Shown here in pieces: positions 35,548 to 45,222 of a stretch of DNA of 64,000 bases (positions within the stretch are counted from its first letter, which is position 1; every line of letters begins with the position of its first letter). Below the pieces are notes generated by a model. It saw only the letters and a list, made by a program, of their open reading frames with translations, had not been told where the DNA came from and searched no databases. The position numbers and the translations under genes are program-made. This DNA is from Haliscomenobacter sp965225875 (GTDB lineage Bacteria > Bacteroidota > Bacteroidia > Chitinophagales > Saprospiraceae), in contig NZ_CBDDBS010000002.1 in the NCBI RefSeq assembly GCF_965225875.1, forward strand, positions 434,001-498,000, given 5' to 3'.

Positions 35548-36591
35548 TCACCCTGGAAACCCAATCACCGTCACCCCATTTCCTCGAAACGAATTCAAAT
35601 CCATCAACTCCTGAATGCCCTGTTCCAATGAAACAACCTTACCCAACATCCGCTGTGGTTGAATTTTTCCAGCAACAATCATGTCCAACATGCTGGGAAA
35701 CTGATGCGCCTGCATACCGTGGCTCCCGATGATCTCCAATTCGTTGGCAATCACGGCCCCCATCGGTAGTGGTGGATTGGCCTGATCGCCGGCCAAAAGG
35801 CCCATTTGTACATGGCGGCCTCGCTTGCGCAAGCTGAGGATGGAGTTTTTACAGGTTTCATGGCTGCCCAGGGCATCTACCGACAATTGGGTGCCACCCT
35901 TGCTGATCTCGCGCACCGCTGCCACCACATCCGGGGTTTTGCGCACATTGACCGCTGCTACCGCCCCCAGAGAAAGCGCCAGGGCCAGTTTTTCTTCATC
36001 AATGTCAATCGCAATGGGCTGGGCACCAAAAGCGGCAGCAATCATGATGGCCGACAAACCCACCCCGCCACAACCGTACACCGCCACCCATTCTCCGCCT
36101 CGAACTCGTCCTTGAGCAGTAACCCCGCGCCAGGCCGTGATGAAGCGACAACCCAAAACGGCCGCCGTACTAAAGTCCATTTCATCGGGTAAACGCACCA
36201 GATTGTGATCGGCATGGTCGATGGCTACGTATTCGGCAAAGGAACCCCAAGCTGTAAACCCGGGCTGAAAATAATGGTCGCAAATCTGTTGCTGCCCTTG
36301 GTGGCATTGTGGGCAATCGCCACAACCAACACAAAAAGGCACAGTAACTCGATCACCTGGTTTCCATTTTTTCACCCCAGCTCCTATCGCTTCCACGGTT
36401 CCCGCCAGTTCATGGCCAGGCACATGCGGCAGGTGTACATCCGAATCGTGGCCTTGCCAGCCATGCCAATCACTGCGGCAAATGCCAGTGGCGTGTACAC
36501 GAATGACCACTGCACCTGCTCGGGGTGTAGGGTCTGGTAAAGTGGCCAGCTGAATGGGGCCACGGAATTGTTCAAAGTAGGCAGCTACCAT
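35548..36591 (-). CDS. Zinc-dependent medium-chain alcohol dehydrogenase
   Basis: A 347-aa MDR-family dehydrogenase. Catalytic zinc ligands are in ATGICRSDWHGW (Cys near 37) and GHELAGTVEAIG (His-Glu near 61). The structural zinc loop has four cysteines in CVGCGDCPQCHQGQQQIC (about 92-109). The NAD(P) site is VAVYGCGGVGLSA near 170. It oxidises an alcohol or polyol in the cytoplasm; the substrate is not predictable. The FPS and E-.-I-.-G-S-H-G motifs resemble the zinc dehydrogenases with preference for short or aromatic alcohols. The upstream side is a 318-bp divergent region with inverted repeats, shared with the TamB-like gene. Confidence 0.9.
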   Translation of the reverse strand: MVAAYFEQFRGPIQLATLPDPTPRAGAVVIRVHATGICRSDWHGWQGHDSDVHLPHVPGHELAGTVEAIGAGVKKWKPGDRVTVPFCVGCGDCPQCHQGQQQICDHYFQPGFTAWGSFAEYVAIDHADHNLVRLPDEMDFSTAAVLGCRFITAWRGVTAQGRVRGGEWVAVYGCGGVGLSAIMIAAAFGAQPIAIDIDEEKLALALSLGAVAAVNVRKTPDVVAAVREISKGGTQLSVDALGSHETCKNSILSLRKRGRHVQMGLLAGDQANPPLPMGAVIANELEIIGSHGMQAHQFPSMLDMIVAGKIQPQRMLGKVVSLEQGIQELMDLNSFRGNGVTVIGFPG

Positions 36592-36655
36592 ATGAAATGA
36601 GATGTAGGTTTGATCATATTACCAAACATTTTTGTCTTTTGGAAGCAGAGGAAAT

Positions 36656-36792
36656 AAATTGCCACGTGCTTTAGCGCGTGGATCGGGATGCCCTCTTGAT
36701 CGGGCTTTAGCCCAAGTCTTAATTTTCAAGCCAGGACTAAAGTCCAATCAAGAGGGTGTCCCGATACCCCAGGCTAAAGCCAGGGGCAATTT
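36656..36792. repeat. Multi-hairpin inverted repeat with CTTTAG/CTAAAG cores
   Basis: In the divergent region, outer arms 36656-36663 and 36785-36792 (AAATTGCC/GGCAATTT) and inner arms 36683-36700 and 36747-36764 (18 bp, two mismatches) enclose short palindromes: GGGCTTTAGCCC (36702-36713) and GGACTAAAGTCC (36734-36745); GGCTAAAGCC (36772-36781) is similar. A dispersed REP-like element is likely. Being between divergent genes it is not a terminator. Confidence 0.8.
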
Positions 36793-36886
36793 ATGTCCTC
36801 CGAGCAAAATATCAAATAGTACGAAGTACGGTACAAAGCCGTACTAAATTTTTGTTAATGTAAGGCGCAAACCTGTCATTTTGCCG

Positions 36887-36894
36887 TAGTTTTG
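36887..36894 (+). promoter_or_regulatory. Possible -7 element for the TamB-like gene
   Basis: TAGTTTTG matches TAnnTTTG and ends 15 bp before ATG 36910. It overlaps the alternative TTG start at 36892, which argues for the ATG. The leader would be very short, and no -33 match was found. Confidence 0.35.
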
Positions 36895-36909
36895 GGTTTT
36901 TATTGCAGA

Positions 36910-39900
36910 ATGGAGAATCAGGAACCAAAAACGAAGCAAAATTGGCGCGAAATCCGGTGGGTGCTTTGGCAAATATACCGTCGGGTTGCTGCCACCCTCA
37001 GGATCACGCTTACTGTAACAGCAGTAAGCGTAACGGTTTTATTCCTGCTTTTTCAGATCCCCATCATACAGGAATGGGTCATCGATGAGGTCACCAAAGC
37101 CATTTCCAAAACCACCCATACCCGCACCGAAGTGGGCCATTTCCGCCTGAGTTTTTTCAATCAAGTGGTGCTCAATGATGTCTATATCGAAGATGACCAA
37201 GGCGATACCTTGCTGTTTTGCAAAAGTCTGAGCGCTCAAATCAAACTCAGCCCCATCACATTAATCCGTGAAGGTTTGGTTTTTGATGTACTGAGCATCG
37301 CTGAGGGGCGCTTCAACATTCAAAAAGCGCCTGCTTCAGAAATGAACAATTTGGAGATTTTGCTGCAACGGCTTTTTCCACCCCAACCAGAAGCCCCTAA
37401 AAAAGAAAAAAAGCCCTTTGCACTTGCGATTAAAAAACTCAACCTTGACAAGGTCAGTTTTCTCAAAAATGACCTCCATCGGGGACAAAGGATGGAAATC
37501 AAAATCTACCGGGGTCGGATCGCCATAGATAAAATGAACCTGCCTAAAAAAATAATTCAGGCCAAATACATTCGATTCAAAGGGGCCAGAGTGCTAATTG
37601 ACGAACTGGATTATGGCCCTGGTTATGAGGACTCTTTGACTGAAATTGAAGAACAAGTACCAGTGGACAGTAGTGCCGTAGATACAACCCGCTGGAAAGT
37701 TGATGTGGCCGAAATTGATTTTTCCGAATCCGTTTTTAACGTACACAATTACCGCAAATCGCCTAAAATTAAGGTTGCCCGCGATACCATCGATTTTGCC
37801 CACATGGAAGTGCGCGATATCGACATCAAAATCCAAAACTTCAAAATCAGCAACAATGTCTTTTCGGGCAACCTGGGGAACATTTCACTCCGTGAAAAAA
37901 GCGGCTTTGAGTTGTCCCGTTTGGCCGCCAAAGAAGCCATTGTTAGTTCCCAGGAAATCACCCTCAACGGGGCTGCCCTCGTCACCCCACATTCCAACAT
38001 CGGCGATACCATTCAGTTGAAGTTTGACTCTTTCGACGATTTTGGCGATTTCCCCAATCTCGTGCGGATGGACAACCGATTCAATGGCGCCCAAATTGCC
38101 ATGCGCGACATCATGGCCTTTGCTTCGGATTTGACTACAAATCCTTTTTTTCGCAAAAACAAAGAAACGACGCTCTCGCTCGATGGCCGAATTTATGGTC
38201 TGGTCAACAACTTGAATGGGCGTAAATTCAGGCTATTGCTGCCCGATGGCACTTTTTTACAAGGCCGTTTTGATGCCCGGAATCTGGCCGTGAAAGACAA
38301 CGAGTCCATCGAATTGCGCATGGATCAGCTCAGCACCAGCATGCGCACTTTGCGCGATTTATTGCCCAATTTTAGCTTGCCCCGCAATTTTGACAAACTG
38401 GGCAAGCTGGAATACCGGGGTGACTTTATCGGCTTTTTCAACAGCTTCACCACCATCGGGCAATTGTCCACCAGCATTGGGAGTGCCAACCTGAACGTTT
38501 CTCTCAAAAATACCGAAAGCCCCGAACGGGCCTCTTATTCGGGAACCGTGGTGCTCAACAATTTTGACCTGGGCAAATGGACTGACAACAACAATTTTGG
38601 GAAAATCAGCCTGCTTGCCAAAGTAGGTGAAGGCGACGGGTATGGCTTGGCTGGTAAAAACGCCCGGGCCAAGCTTAGTGCAGACATCAAAAGTTTTGAA
38701 TTCAAGGGATACAAATACACCAACGCCCAAATGCAAGGGGAGCTTAAGTCCCGCAAATTTGACGGGAATCTGGTTATCGCCGATGACAACATCGATCTGA
38801 ATTTTACGGGTAAAGTTGACCTTTCCAAAGAGATACCCGAATACAATTTTTACTCTTCCATCAATAAACTCAACCTACAAAAACTCAATTTCAGCAAAGA
38901 AGACATTGTATTGACCGGGAATGTAGATGTGAACATTCAGGCCAAAAACCTGGTGGATTTAGTCGGCAAAGCCGAATTTAAAGACTTTGACCTCAACAAA
39001 GGTGACCAAACTTACCACTTCAAAATTGTTGACATCTCGTCTACCCTGGATAGTACCGGCAATCGCAAGTTGGACATTGCCTCCGATGTGATGGATGCTC
39101 ATCTGAATGGTCGCTTTGATATTGAAAAAATCCCGGCGGCATTTCAACTTTTTATTTATGACAATTTCCCTGGTTTTGCCCAACGCTTTAAGTTGAATAA
39201 AATTGATTCCCTGTTGCGGCCTCAACAATTCAAGTACGACATCAAAATTAAAAACAGCGGGGGCTTACACGAATTGCTCAATGCCCAGTTGGGTCCCTTA
39301 AAAAACTTCACGCTGACGGGAGAATTTGACAACCTCACGGCAAAATTGGTCACCAAACTGGATGCTCCAGAGTTTCGTTTTGGATCTATGGCCGCCACGG
39401 ATTTGGGCCTGCGCATTGATTTAAGTAATGGTCAAGGTTTTATCACACTCAATACGGCCTCGCTGAACATCAATGACAAACAAAAACTACCCAATATCAC
39501 GCTGCAAACCTCGGTCGATCGGGATACGATTGATTTTGGACTGACTTATGCCGACAAATCCTCCAAGGTTTTGTCCAAAGTCAACCTGGATGGGCGTTTT
39601 TACATCCGCGACAGCAGTACCATGCTGATGCGCCTGAGCAACTCCGATTTGCACCTGTTGAATACCAATTGGTCCATCAACCCGCGCAACACCATCGTTT
39701 TTGGCAAAGATTACATTGATGTCCAGGACTTTGTGCTCCAGGATGGCAAAAAGTCCATTCGCCTCGATCGTTTGGGCCGCAAAGGGGTCAAACTGGCCAT
39801 GAACAACATGGATATGGGTCTGCTCAATGGCTACCTCAATTTTGAGCCGATGGAATTTAGCGGTCGTTGTAACCTGGAAGCCCGGGCAGAGGATTTGCTA

Positions 39901-41769
39901 GGTTTAAAAAATCTCGGCTTATCCCTGGTCAGTGATACCCTTTTTATCAATCAGGACGATTGGGGCCTGATGCGCCTGGATGTAAAAATGCAAGACCGCC
40001 AACACCCGCTGGAGGCCTATTTTTCGCTCACCAAAGATACCGCTCAATTGTTGTTGGAAGGCTATTACAACCTCAGCACTTTTGGTGAAAGTACCGAGCA
40101 GCAAGCCAGATATTTCGATGCCAATCTCAATATCCATTCTTATCCACTCAACATCGCCGACTATTTCGTAGGGGATGTTTTTAAAAACCTATACGGCTAT
40201 TTTGATACAGATATACATGTCAACGGCGATTTTAACAACCCCAACATTGCGGGCAATATGTACCTGATGAAAGGAGGAATGACGGTGGACTACCTCAAAA
40301 CGAATTATACCTTTGAGCGGGCTAACGTGGAAGTGGACAACTTTCTTTTTGACTTGTCTGGCATGGTTTTGTACGACAAGCGCAAAAACCGCGCTCGCCT
40401 GGATGGGGGTATTCGCCACGATCACCTCAAAAGGTTTGGCTTCAACGCCAGTTTAAATACCCTTGAACCCTTCTTTGCGCTTGACACCAAAAAAGGCGAC
40501 AATGAACAGTTTTACGGCCAGGCCATTGGGATGGGCAAAATCAATTTTTCTGGCTCCTTCCAGCGGCCCGATATTTCCGTGATCGCCTCAGTAGGTGAAG
40601 GTTCTCGTTTGATCATCCCGGTTAGCAACGAGCGCAAAGTGGGGCAATTGAATTTTGTCCGTTTTGTAGAAAAAACGCCCAAAACCGAAAAAACCAAGGA
40701 CGAACGGGAACTCACCGGGGTCGGCATTAACCTGGACATCACCGTGCAACGTGGCGCAGAAATGCAGATCATTTTTAACGAACAATCAGGGGACGTCATC
40801 AAGGGAGCAGGGCGTGGGGCTGTACAAATCTCAGTGCCCCGGGGTGGTGATTTTAAGATGTTTGGCGAAATCGTGATCGACGAGGGCGAATACCTCTTTA
40901 CGCTCTACAACTTGTTCAACAAAGGATTCCGAGTTAAAGAAGGAGGTACCCTTACCTGGAATGGCGACCCTTTTGGCGCCATCATCAACCTGGAAGCGGA
41001 GTACCGTGATCTGAGTGCGTCGGTTTATAGCTTTATTCAGGAATACCTCGTAGCTGCTTCCGATGAATTAAAAGCAGCAGCCAATACCAATACCAGCATC
41101 GATTTGCGGATGAAATTGCGGGGCGATTTGCTTAAACCAACCATAGATTTTGACTTGTTTTTTCCCAACCTGCGGGGTGACCTGCAAAGTTATGTGGAAA
41201 GTAAAATTCGGGTCCTCAAACAGGATCAAAACGAATTGAACAAACAGGTTTCGGGTTTGATCCTCTTTGGTCAATTTCTGCCCGCAGATTTTGCACTGGG
41301 CACCCAGGCCCGCGCCTTTGCGCTCAATTCGGTGAGTGAATTGGTCTCCAATCAAGTATCCTTAATGGTTACCGAATTGTTGAAAGACCTGGTGGGGGAA
41401 GGTGTTCTTTCCGACATCAACTTCAATGTGCGGCAGGCCCTGACCAGCAGTGGCAGCAACGAATTTCAGTTCAGCCTCAAACCCTACTTCCTCAAAGACC
41501 GCCTTTCGGTACAGGTGGGGGGCAACATCCAAAACAATGTGCCGGGTACGGAGGTCAATACTTTTGTGGGTACCGACGTGGTCATCGAATATGCCATCAC
41601 CCCTGACCGCAACCTCAAATTGCGCATTTTCCAAAAGCTGCAACCCGATGTGGGTGGACGAAGGTTTCAAGTGGGCACAGGCTTGAGTTTCAGAAAAGAG
41701 TACGACTCTTTTGCGGATTTTATCCGGAGTTTCAAACGAAAGGCGGGGGAGAGGAAAAGTGACAAGTGA
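36910..41769 (+). CDS. AsmA/TamB-like translocation and assembly protein
   Basis: A 1619-aa protein starting at ATG 36910. One N-terminal transmembrane helix (about residues 35-60, TLTVTAVSVTVLFLLF) anchors it in the inner membrane. The remaining ~1550 residues are repetitive beta strands of the AsmA/TamB bridge type, and the last ~450 residues match the TamB (DUF490) C-terminal domain (ISVPRGGDFKMFGEIVIDEG, then GTLTWNGDPFGAIINLEAEY and L-.-G-D-L-L-K-P-T-I-D-F-D-L). Such proteins form a hydrophobic groove across the periplasm for phospholipid transport or barrel assembly. Bacteroidota homologues are typically this long. No TamA-like gene is adjacent. Confidence 0.92.
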   Translation: MENQEPKTKQNWREIRWVLWQIYRRVAATLRITLTVTAVSVTVLFLLFQIPIIQEWVIDEVTKAISKTTHTRTEVGHFRLSFFNQVVLNDVYIEDDQGDTLLFCKSLSAQIKLSPITLIREGLVFDVLSIAEGRFNIQKAPASEMNNLEILLQRLFPPQPEAPKKEKKPFALAIKKLNLDKVSFLKNDLHRGQRMEIKIYRGRIAIDKMNLPKKIIQAKYIRFKGARVLIDELDYGPGYEDSLTEIEEQVPVDSSAVDTTRWKVDVAEIDFSESVFNVHNYRKSPKIKVARDTIDFAHMEVRDIDIKIQNFKISNNVFSGNLGNISLREKSGFELSRLAAKEAIVSSQEITLNGAALVTPHSNIGDTIQLKFDSFDDFGDFPNLVRMDNRFNGAQIAMRDIMAFASDLTTNPFFRKNKETTLSLDGRIYGLVNNLNGRKFRLLLPDGTFLQGRFDARNLAVKDNESIELRMDQLSTSMRTLRDLLPNFSLPRNFDKLGKLEYRGDFIGFFNSFTTIGQLSTSIGSANLNVSLKNTESPERASYSGTVVLNNFDLGKWTDNNNFGKISLLAKVGEGDGYGLAGKNARAKLSADIKSFEFKGYKYTNAQMQGELKSRKFDGNLVIADDNIDLNFTGKVDLSKEIPEYNFYSSINKLNLQKLNFSKEDIVLTGNVDVNIQAKNLVDLVGKAEFKDFDLNKGDQTYHFKIVDISSTLDSTGNRKLDIASDVMDAHLNGRFDIEKIPAAFQLFIYDNFPGFAQRFKLNKIDSLLRPQQFKYDIKIKNSGGLHELLNAQLGPLKNFTLTGEFDNLTAKLVTKLDAPEFRFGSMAATDLGLRIDLSNGQGFITLNTASLNINDKQKLPNITLQTSVDRDTIDFGLTYADKSSKVLSKVNLDGRFYIRDSSTMLMRLSNSDLHLLNTNWSINPRNTIVFGKDYIDVQDFVLQDGKKSIRLDRLGRKGVKLAMNNMDMGLLNGYLNFEPMEFSGRCNLEARAEDLLGLKNLGLSLVSDTLFINQDDWGLMRLDVKMQDRQHPLEAYFSLTKDTAQLLLEGYYNLSTFGESTEQQARYFDANLNIHSYPLNIADYFVGDVFKNLYGYFDTDIHVNGDFNNPNIAGNMYLMKGGMTVDYLKTNYTFERANVEVDNFLFDLSGMVLYDKRKNRARLDGGIRHDHLKRFGFNASLNTLEPFFALDTKKGDNEQFYGQAIGMGKINFSGSFQRPDISVIASVGEGSRLIIPVSNERKVGQLNFVRFVEKTPKTEKTKDERELTGVGINLDITVQRGAEMQIIFNEQSGDVIKGAGRGAVQISVPRGGDFKMFGEIVIDEGEYLFTLYNLFNKGFRVKEGGTLTWNGDPFGAIINLEAEYRDLSASVYSFIQEYLVAASDELKAAANTNTSIDLRMKLRGDLLKPTIDFDLFFPNLRGDLQSYVESKIRVLKQDQNELNKQVSGLILFGQFLPADFALGTQARAFALNSVSELVSNQVSLMVTELLKDLVGEGVLSDINFNVRQALTSSGSNEFQFSLKPYFLKDRLSVQVGGNIQNNVPGTEVNTFVGTDVVIEYAITPDRNLKLRIFQKLQPDVGGRRFQVGTGLSFRKEYDSFADFIRSFKRKAGERKSDK

Positions 41770-41803
41770 TGAGTGATAAAAATACCACTGGTGAAATTCA
41801 AAT

Positions 41804-41844
41804 TAGGCAATAGTCCACATTTCGAACACGTGGACTACTGCCTA
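41804..41844. terminator. Bidirectional hairpin between convergent genes
   Basis: A 15-bp stem with one mismatch (41804-41818 with 41830-41844; arms TAGGCAATAGTCCAC and GTGGACTACTGCCTA), 11-nt loop. It lies between the TamB-like and EAD/phosphorylase stop codons. Confidence 0.75.
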
Positions 41845-41850
41845 AACAGA

Positions 41851-43026
41851 TCAAGCTTCCTGAAGTGCGTTCAATCCAAGGGCTTCAAACACATATTTTT
41901 TGTTAAAAACATGCAAGCAGGCATGAAGCGCAGTATCAATGGCCAATGCTTGTTTATCTTTTTTACCACTTCCTTTATTGCCGTCAGCAAAGTCGCATAT
42001 GGATTTGATCAGAATCCAGTCTACTTTTTTGCTTTGACAAGCAGCATAGAGTCCTGCTCCTTCCATTTCTCCACCTTTAGCAGTTGGAAACTGTTTAATC
42101 ATTTCATCTCGTAGACTCAGATTGTCAATTAATTTTTCACCTGATAAAATGTCACATAGTTCCAAGCTTGCTTCCTCCCCATTTGGCAAAGTATATTCCC
42201 AATCGCGAAGGTTTTTGAAATTATCACGTAAGGTGTTGCTGGCTTCTGGTTTAGTACCTCTCCAAACGTCCTGATCATTGCCTATTCTTTGTGTTTCATA
42301 TGGAATGATATGTTCAGAAACCAATACATCTCCAATGTTCTGCTTGAAAGCATCAACACCAAATGCAATGCCAACCATCAATACAAATTTGGGTTGGAGA
42401 GCACTGATGGCATTTGAAACCGTTATGATAGAACCCATTGAGGCTGTAGATCCCATACTGCCGCATTCAACATTCGCAATGACGAAATTCCCTAGTTTGC
42501 CCAAAAAATAAGTAGCGTTATCTTTTTTCACTTCAAATAACCCTTCTTCATTAGGCAGTGGGGTCATTTTTTGATGTAAGGCTGAAGTCTCTGTATCAGT
42601 AGCGGTTACGATTAGGGCGAGTCCTTGATTTGAGTAAGGCTCAATTTCTCGGAAAGCCTTTTCAACGTACTTTATTTTTTTAGGTTTTTCAGCCGGCAGA
42701 GCTACAAATCTATCCGGAGCGGCATCCGCTACAGCTGTTGTGGCAGGCTTAGTCGTGCCAGTTTCCTCTTCCTCTTTTATTTCCAACTGCTCAACGTATT
42801 CATTCAATGTATTGGAAATGCGGTTGATTGCCAAGTCGTAGTCCCGGGTATCAATGACACCTCGATTAAGCTGGTCCTCATTGCGCTTGTAGCGAGAAGA
42901 AAGCAGTAGTAAATCATTGTACAAGTCATCTTGGCCATTATCTTCCGTCAACTTCATCATTTCGACTAATGCTTTCCCTATTTTTGCATCTACAATAAGG
43001 TTCTTGAAATATTTTTTAGATGGCAT
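41851..43026 (-). CDS. EAD11-nucleoside phosphorylase fusion (putative immune effector)
   Basis: A 391-aa two-domain protein. Residues 1-82 match effector-associated domain 11: DLYNDLLLLSSRYKRNEDQL followed by R-D-Y-D-.-A-I-N-R-I and a C-terminal helix. EADs are death-fold-like adaptors that recruit effectors to NTPase sensors in bacterial conflict systems. A linker of charged and alanine residues (83-130) joins a purine nucleoside phosphorylase/MTAN-like domain (about 135-378) with GSMGSTASMGSI, the M321-E-G-A-G motif and C344-D-F-A-D. It would cleave or phosphorolyse nucleosides, perhaps depleting a nucleotide pool during infection. No partner NTPase or protease is nearby. The product is cytoplasmic; the role is inferred from domain precedent. 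Confidence 0.87.
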   Translation of the reverse strand: MPSKKYFKNLIVDAKIGKALVEMMKLTEDNGQDDLYNDLLLLSSRYKRNEDQLNRGVIDTRDYDLAINRISNTLNEYVEQLEIKEEEETGTTKPATTAVADAAPDRFVALPAEKPKKIKYVEKAFREIEPYSNQGLALIVTATDTETSALHQKMTPLPNEEGLFEVKKDNATYFLGKLGNFVIANVECGSMGSTASMGSIITVSNAISALQPKFVLMVGIAFGVDAFKQNIGDVLVSEHIIPYETQRIGNDQDVWRGTKPEASNTLRDNFKNLRDWEYTLPNGEEASLELCDILSGEKLIDNLSLRDEMIKQFPTAKGGEMEGAGLYAACQSKKVDWILIKSICDFADGNKGSGKKDKQALAIDTALHACLHVFNKKYVFEALGLNALQEA

Positions 43027-43102
43027 AGCTGTTTTTTTATCAAAAATAAAATTTTCCCTGAAAAATAAAGCCTCTCCTCTATATACAATTATTTTTTACT
43101 TT

Positions 43103-44188
43103 TCACTTTTCACTCTTCGTCATTCTTTGCCGCAACAAGTGATCCGCCAACACCAGCGCCGCCATCGACTCTACAATCGGCACTGCCCGGGGCAACACAC
43201 AGGGGTCATGCCGACCGCGACCAGTTACCTCCACACTTTCACCTTGTGTGTTGACCGATTCCTGGGCGGGGATAATGGTGGCTACGGGTTTAAAGGCTAC
43301 CCGAAAAGTGATTTCCATGCCGTTGGAAATACCACCTTGAATGCCGCCAGAATGATTCGTGCGGGTTTTGATTTTGCCATTTTCTTGGTAAAAAACGTCG
43401 TTGTGTTCCGAGCCGCGCATACTTACTCCGGCGAAACCAGAGCCATATTCAAAACCCTTGCAGGCATTGATGCTGAGCATGGCTTTGCCCAGATCGGCGT
43501 GGAGTTTATCAAAGGCAGGTTCGCCCAGTCCTACCGGGCAACCCGTGATCACCGCACTCACCACCCCACCGATGGTATCCCCATCCTTGCGCACGGCTTT
43601 GATCAGGTCGATCATTTGGACAGCCATTTCCGGGTCGGGGCAACGCACGTCGTTGGATTCGGTCAGCGAGAGGTCCAGTTCATCCGCGCTTTTTTGCAAA
43701 ATAAGGGGCCCGACCTGACTGACATAAGCCTGAATATTCACTCCGTTTTGTGCCAAAAACAATTTGGCAATGGCGCCAGCTGCTACCCGGGCTGCCGTTT
43801 CACGGGCTGAGGAGCGGCCGCCACCCCGGTAGTCGCGAACACCGTATTTTTCCTGATAGGTGAAATCTGCGTGAGAAGGGCGGTATTTATCGGCAATATG
43901 GCCATAATCATGAGAACGCTGGTCGTCGTTGGGAATGAGCATGCCGATGGGTGTGCCGGTACTTTTGCCCTCAAAAATGCCGGAGAGAATTTGTACGGTA
44001 TCGCTCTCTTTGCGTTGGGTGACGATGGCTGATTGGCCGGGTTTGCGGCGATCCAGTTCGGCCTGGATGAAAGCTTCATCGATGTCTAGTCCAGCTGGGC
44101 AACCGTCGATAATGACTCCAATGGCCTTGCCATGTGATTCTCCAAAGGTACTGATGCGAAAGGCACTGCCAAAAATACTTCCTGCCAC
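43103..44188 (-). CDS. aroC: Chorismate synthase
   Basis: A 361-aa enzyme of the last common step of aromatic amino acid synthesis, turning EPSP into chorismate with reduced FMN. The signatures are the N-terminal GSIFGSAFRISTFGESHG, DYRGGGRSSARETAARVAAG and the C-terminal R-.-R-H-D-P-C. The start is set at a GTG because that residue aligns with the family's N-terminal MAG-x-x-FG. A longer ATG frame to 44257 would begin upstream of the TATCTTTG promoter element and adds a non-conserved leader. It is 76 bp upstream of the EAD/phosphorylase gene on the same strand; the link is probably fortuitous. Confidence 0.94.
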   Translation of the reverse strand: MAGSIFGSAFRISTFGESHGKAIGVIIDGCPAGLDIDEAFIQAELDRRKPGQSAIVTQRKESDTVQILSGIFEGKSTGTPIGMLIPNDDQRSHDYGHIADKYRPSHADFTYQEKYGVRDYRGGGRSSARETAARVAAGAIAKLFLAQNGVNIQAYVSQVGPLILQKSADELDLSLTESNDVRCPDPEMAVQMIDLIKAVRKDGDTIGGVVSAVITGCPVGLGEPAFDKLHADLGKAMLSINACKGFEYGSGFAGVSMRGSEHNDVFYQENGKIKTRTNHSGGIQGGISNGMEITFRVAFKPVATIIPAQESVNTQGESVEVTGRGRHDPCVLPRAVPIVESMAALVLADHLLRQRMTKSEK

Positions 44189-44222
44189 GGTTGTGTTGTT
44201 TTCTTTGTTTGGATATTGGCGA

Positions 44223-44230
44223 CAAAGATA
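44223..44230 (-). promoter_or_regulatory. -7 promoter element for aroC
   Basis: Reading on the minus strand this is TATCTTTG, a match to the Bacteroidota TAnnTTTG consensus, 34 bp before the GTG start of aroC. It supports that start against the upstream ATG at 44257. A -33 element is not clear. Confidence 0.45.
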
Positions 44231-44273
44231 ATTGAGGAGTTGAGAAAATTGAACCATGCAGCTTTTAATCGCT

Positions 44274-45101
44274 TCAGGATTTAGGTTTATAACTGATCTT
44301 CCGCTCCCATTTCTCCAACAAAACCTTTTTTTCCTTACCTTTTTCCATTTCTACCAAGAAGCCTTTTTTCTCTATCCAGTTGCCCTGTTCATCGTAGCGA
44401 TAATCGTAAATAGTGACTGCTTTTGGCGTGATGGATTTGATCAGGTCTCCTTTTTCATTGTAGGTTTCGCCTTTGGCTGGAAAAGCGGCTCGCTGCTGTG
44501 GATCAAGCACAAAAGTATCGCGGGAAGATTCTTTGCCCAGCACATTCATTTTTTTAACGACATAGCGATTCAATTCTGGCAAGTACTCTGCCTCCTCGGT
44601 TCCTCCGGTCATGTTGTCGTCGTCGTCAAATTTGTCAATGACGTAAGGTTGGCCCCGACCCACGTTTTTAATGCGGGTTTCAAAGCGCAGGTAACCATCT
44701 TTGCTGAACTCCCGGATGCGCACCAAAAAGCCACGGGTATCGTAAACGTAGTTTTCGGTCCGGCGATCGTAAGTGCCATCTGCAGCCCAGGTTTCAAAAA
44801 TAGTGGCCTTTTTTACCCCTACCGCATTTTGATAAGTGATCGTATCCTTGGCCCTGAGTTGATCGTTTTCGTATACCGCTTTAAGGATGATTTTTTGTTC
44901 AGCGTCGTAAAGCGAACGGGTGCGGGTTTGTTTTTTGCTTTGCAGGTTCTGGTACGTTTCCTGGATTTCCATCACAGGTAGTGCGCCTCGGAAATGTTCC
45001 TGCTGGTTGAGGTGCAAGGCTTTGCTCAGGTTTTGCGCTTTAATGGAAAATGCGCTGAGCAGTAAAAGTAGAAAAGTCGATCTTGATTTCATGGTCTTCA
45101 T
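44274..45101 (-). CDS. Exported protein with YD/RHS-like repeats
   Basis: A 275-aa protein with a signal peptide (MKTMKSRSTFLLLLLSAFSIKAQ). The mature part contains short beta-hairpin units with Y-D-.-.-G-.-.-.-.-.-.-.-.-.-G patterns, such as YDTRGFLVRIREFSKDG, YNEKGDLIKSI and YDYRYDEQGNW, resembling degenerate YD/RHS repeats found in Bacteroidota secreted proteins. It lacks a sorting tail and a lipobox, so a periplasmic location is likely. Function unknown. It is followed by aroC on the same strand after a gap that holds the aroC promoter element, and is bounded upstream by a 23-bp inverted repeat. Confidence 0.78.
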   Translation of the reverse strand: MKTMKSRSTFLLLLLSAFSIKAQNLSKALHLNQQEHFRGALPVMEIQETYQNLQSKKQTRTRSLYDAEQKIILKAVYENDQLRAKDTITYQNAVGVKKATIFETWAADGTYDRRTENYVYDTRGFLVRIREFSKDGYLRFETRIKNVGRGQPYVIDKFDDDDNMTGGTEEAEYLPELNRYVVKKMNVLGKESSRDTFVLDPQQRAAFPAKGETYNEKGDLIKSITPKAVTIYDYRYDEQGNWIEKKGFLVEMEKGKEKKVLLEKWERKISYKPKS

Positions 45102-45120
45102 TAGCTGAGGTGTAGCTTAA

Positions 45121-45180
45121 GTGCCGGAGGTTTCTTAGGTGGTAAAAAAATTATTTCACCACCTAAGAAACCTCCGGCAC
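45121..45180. repeat. Perfect 23-bp inverted repeat
   Basis: Arms 45121-45143 and 45158-45180 are exact reverse complements, with a 14-nt loop; each includes CTTAGGTGGT / ACCACCTAAG. It sits between the VOC dioxygenase stop and the secreted YD-like gene. The CTTAGGTGGT core recurs in the 47-bp repeat at 62122-62248, so the two may be one family. Confidence 0.9.
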
Positions 45181-45222
45181 TCAAGATGCACCTTAGAAAG
45201 CGTTGGTTCTCTAATGTATTCC

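Noticed and set aside
33557..35551. Metallophosphoesterase start at 35551
   Set aside because: It would overlap the upstream dehydrogenase stop and put a non-hydrophobic leader before a clear signal peptide starting at 35464.
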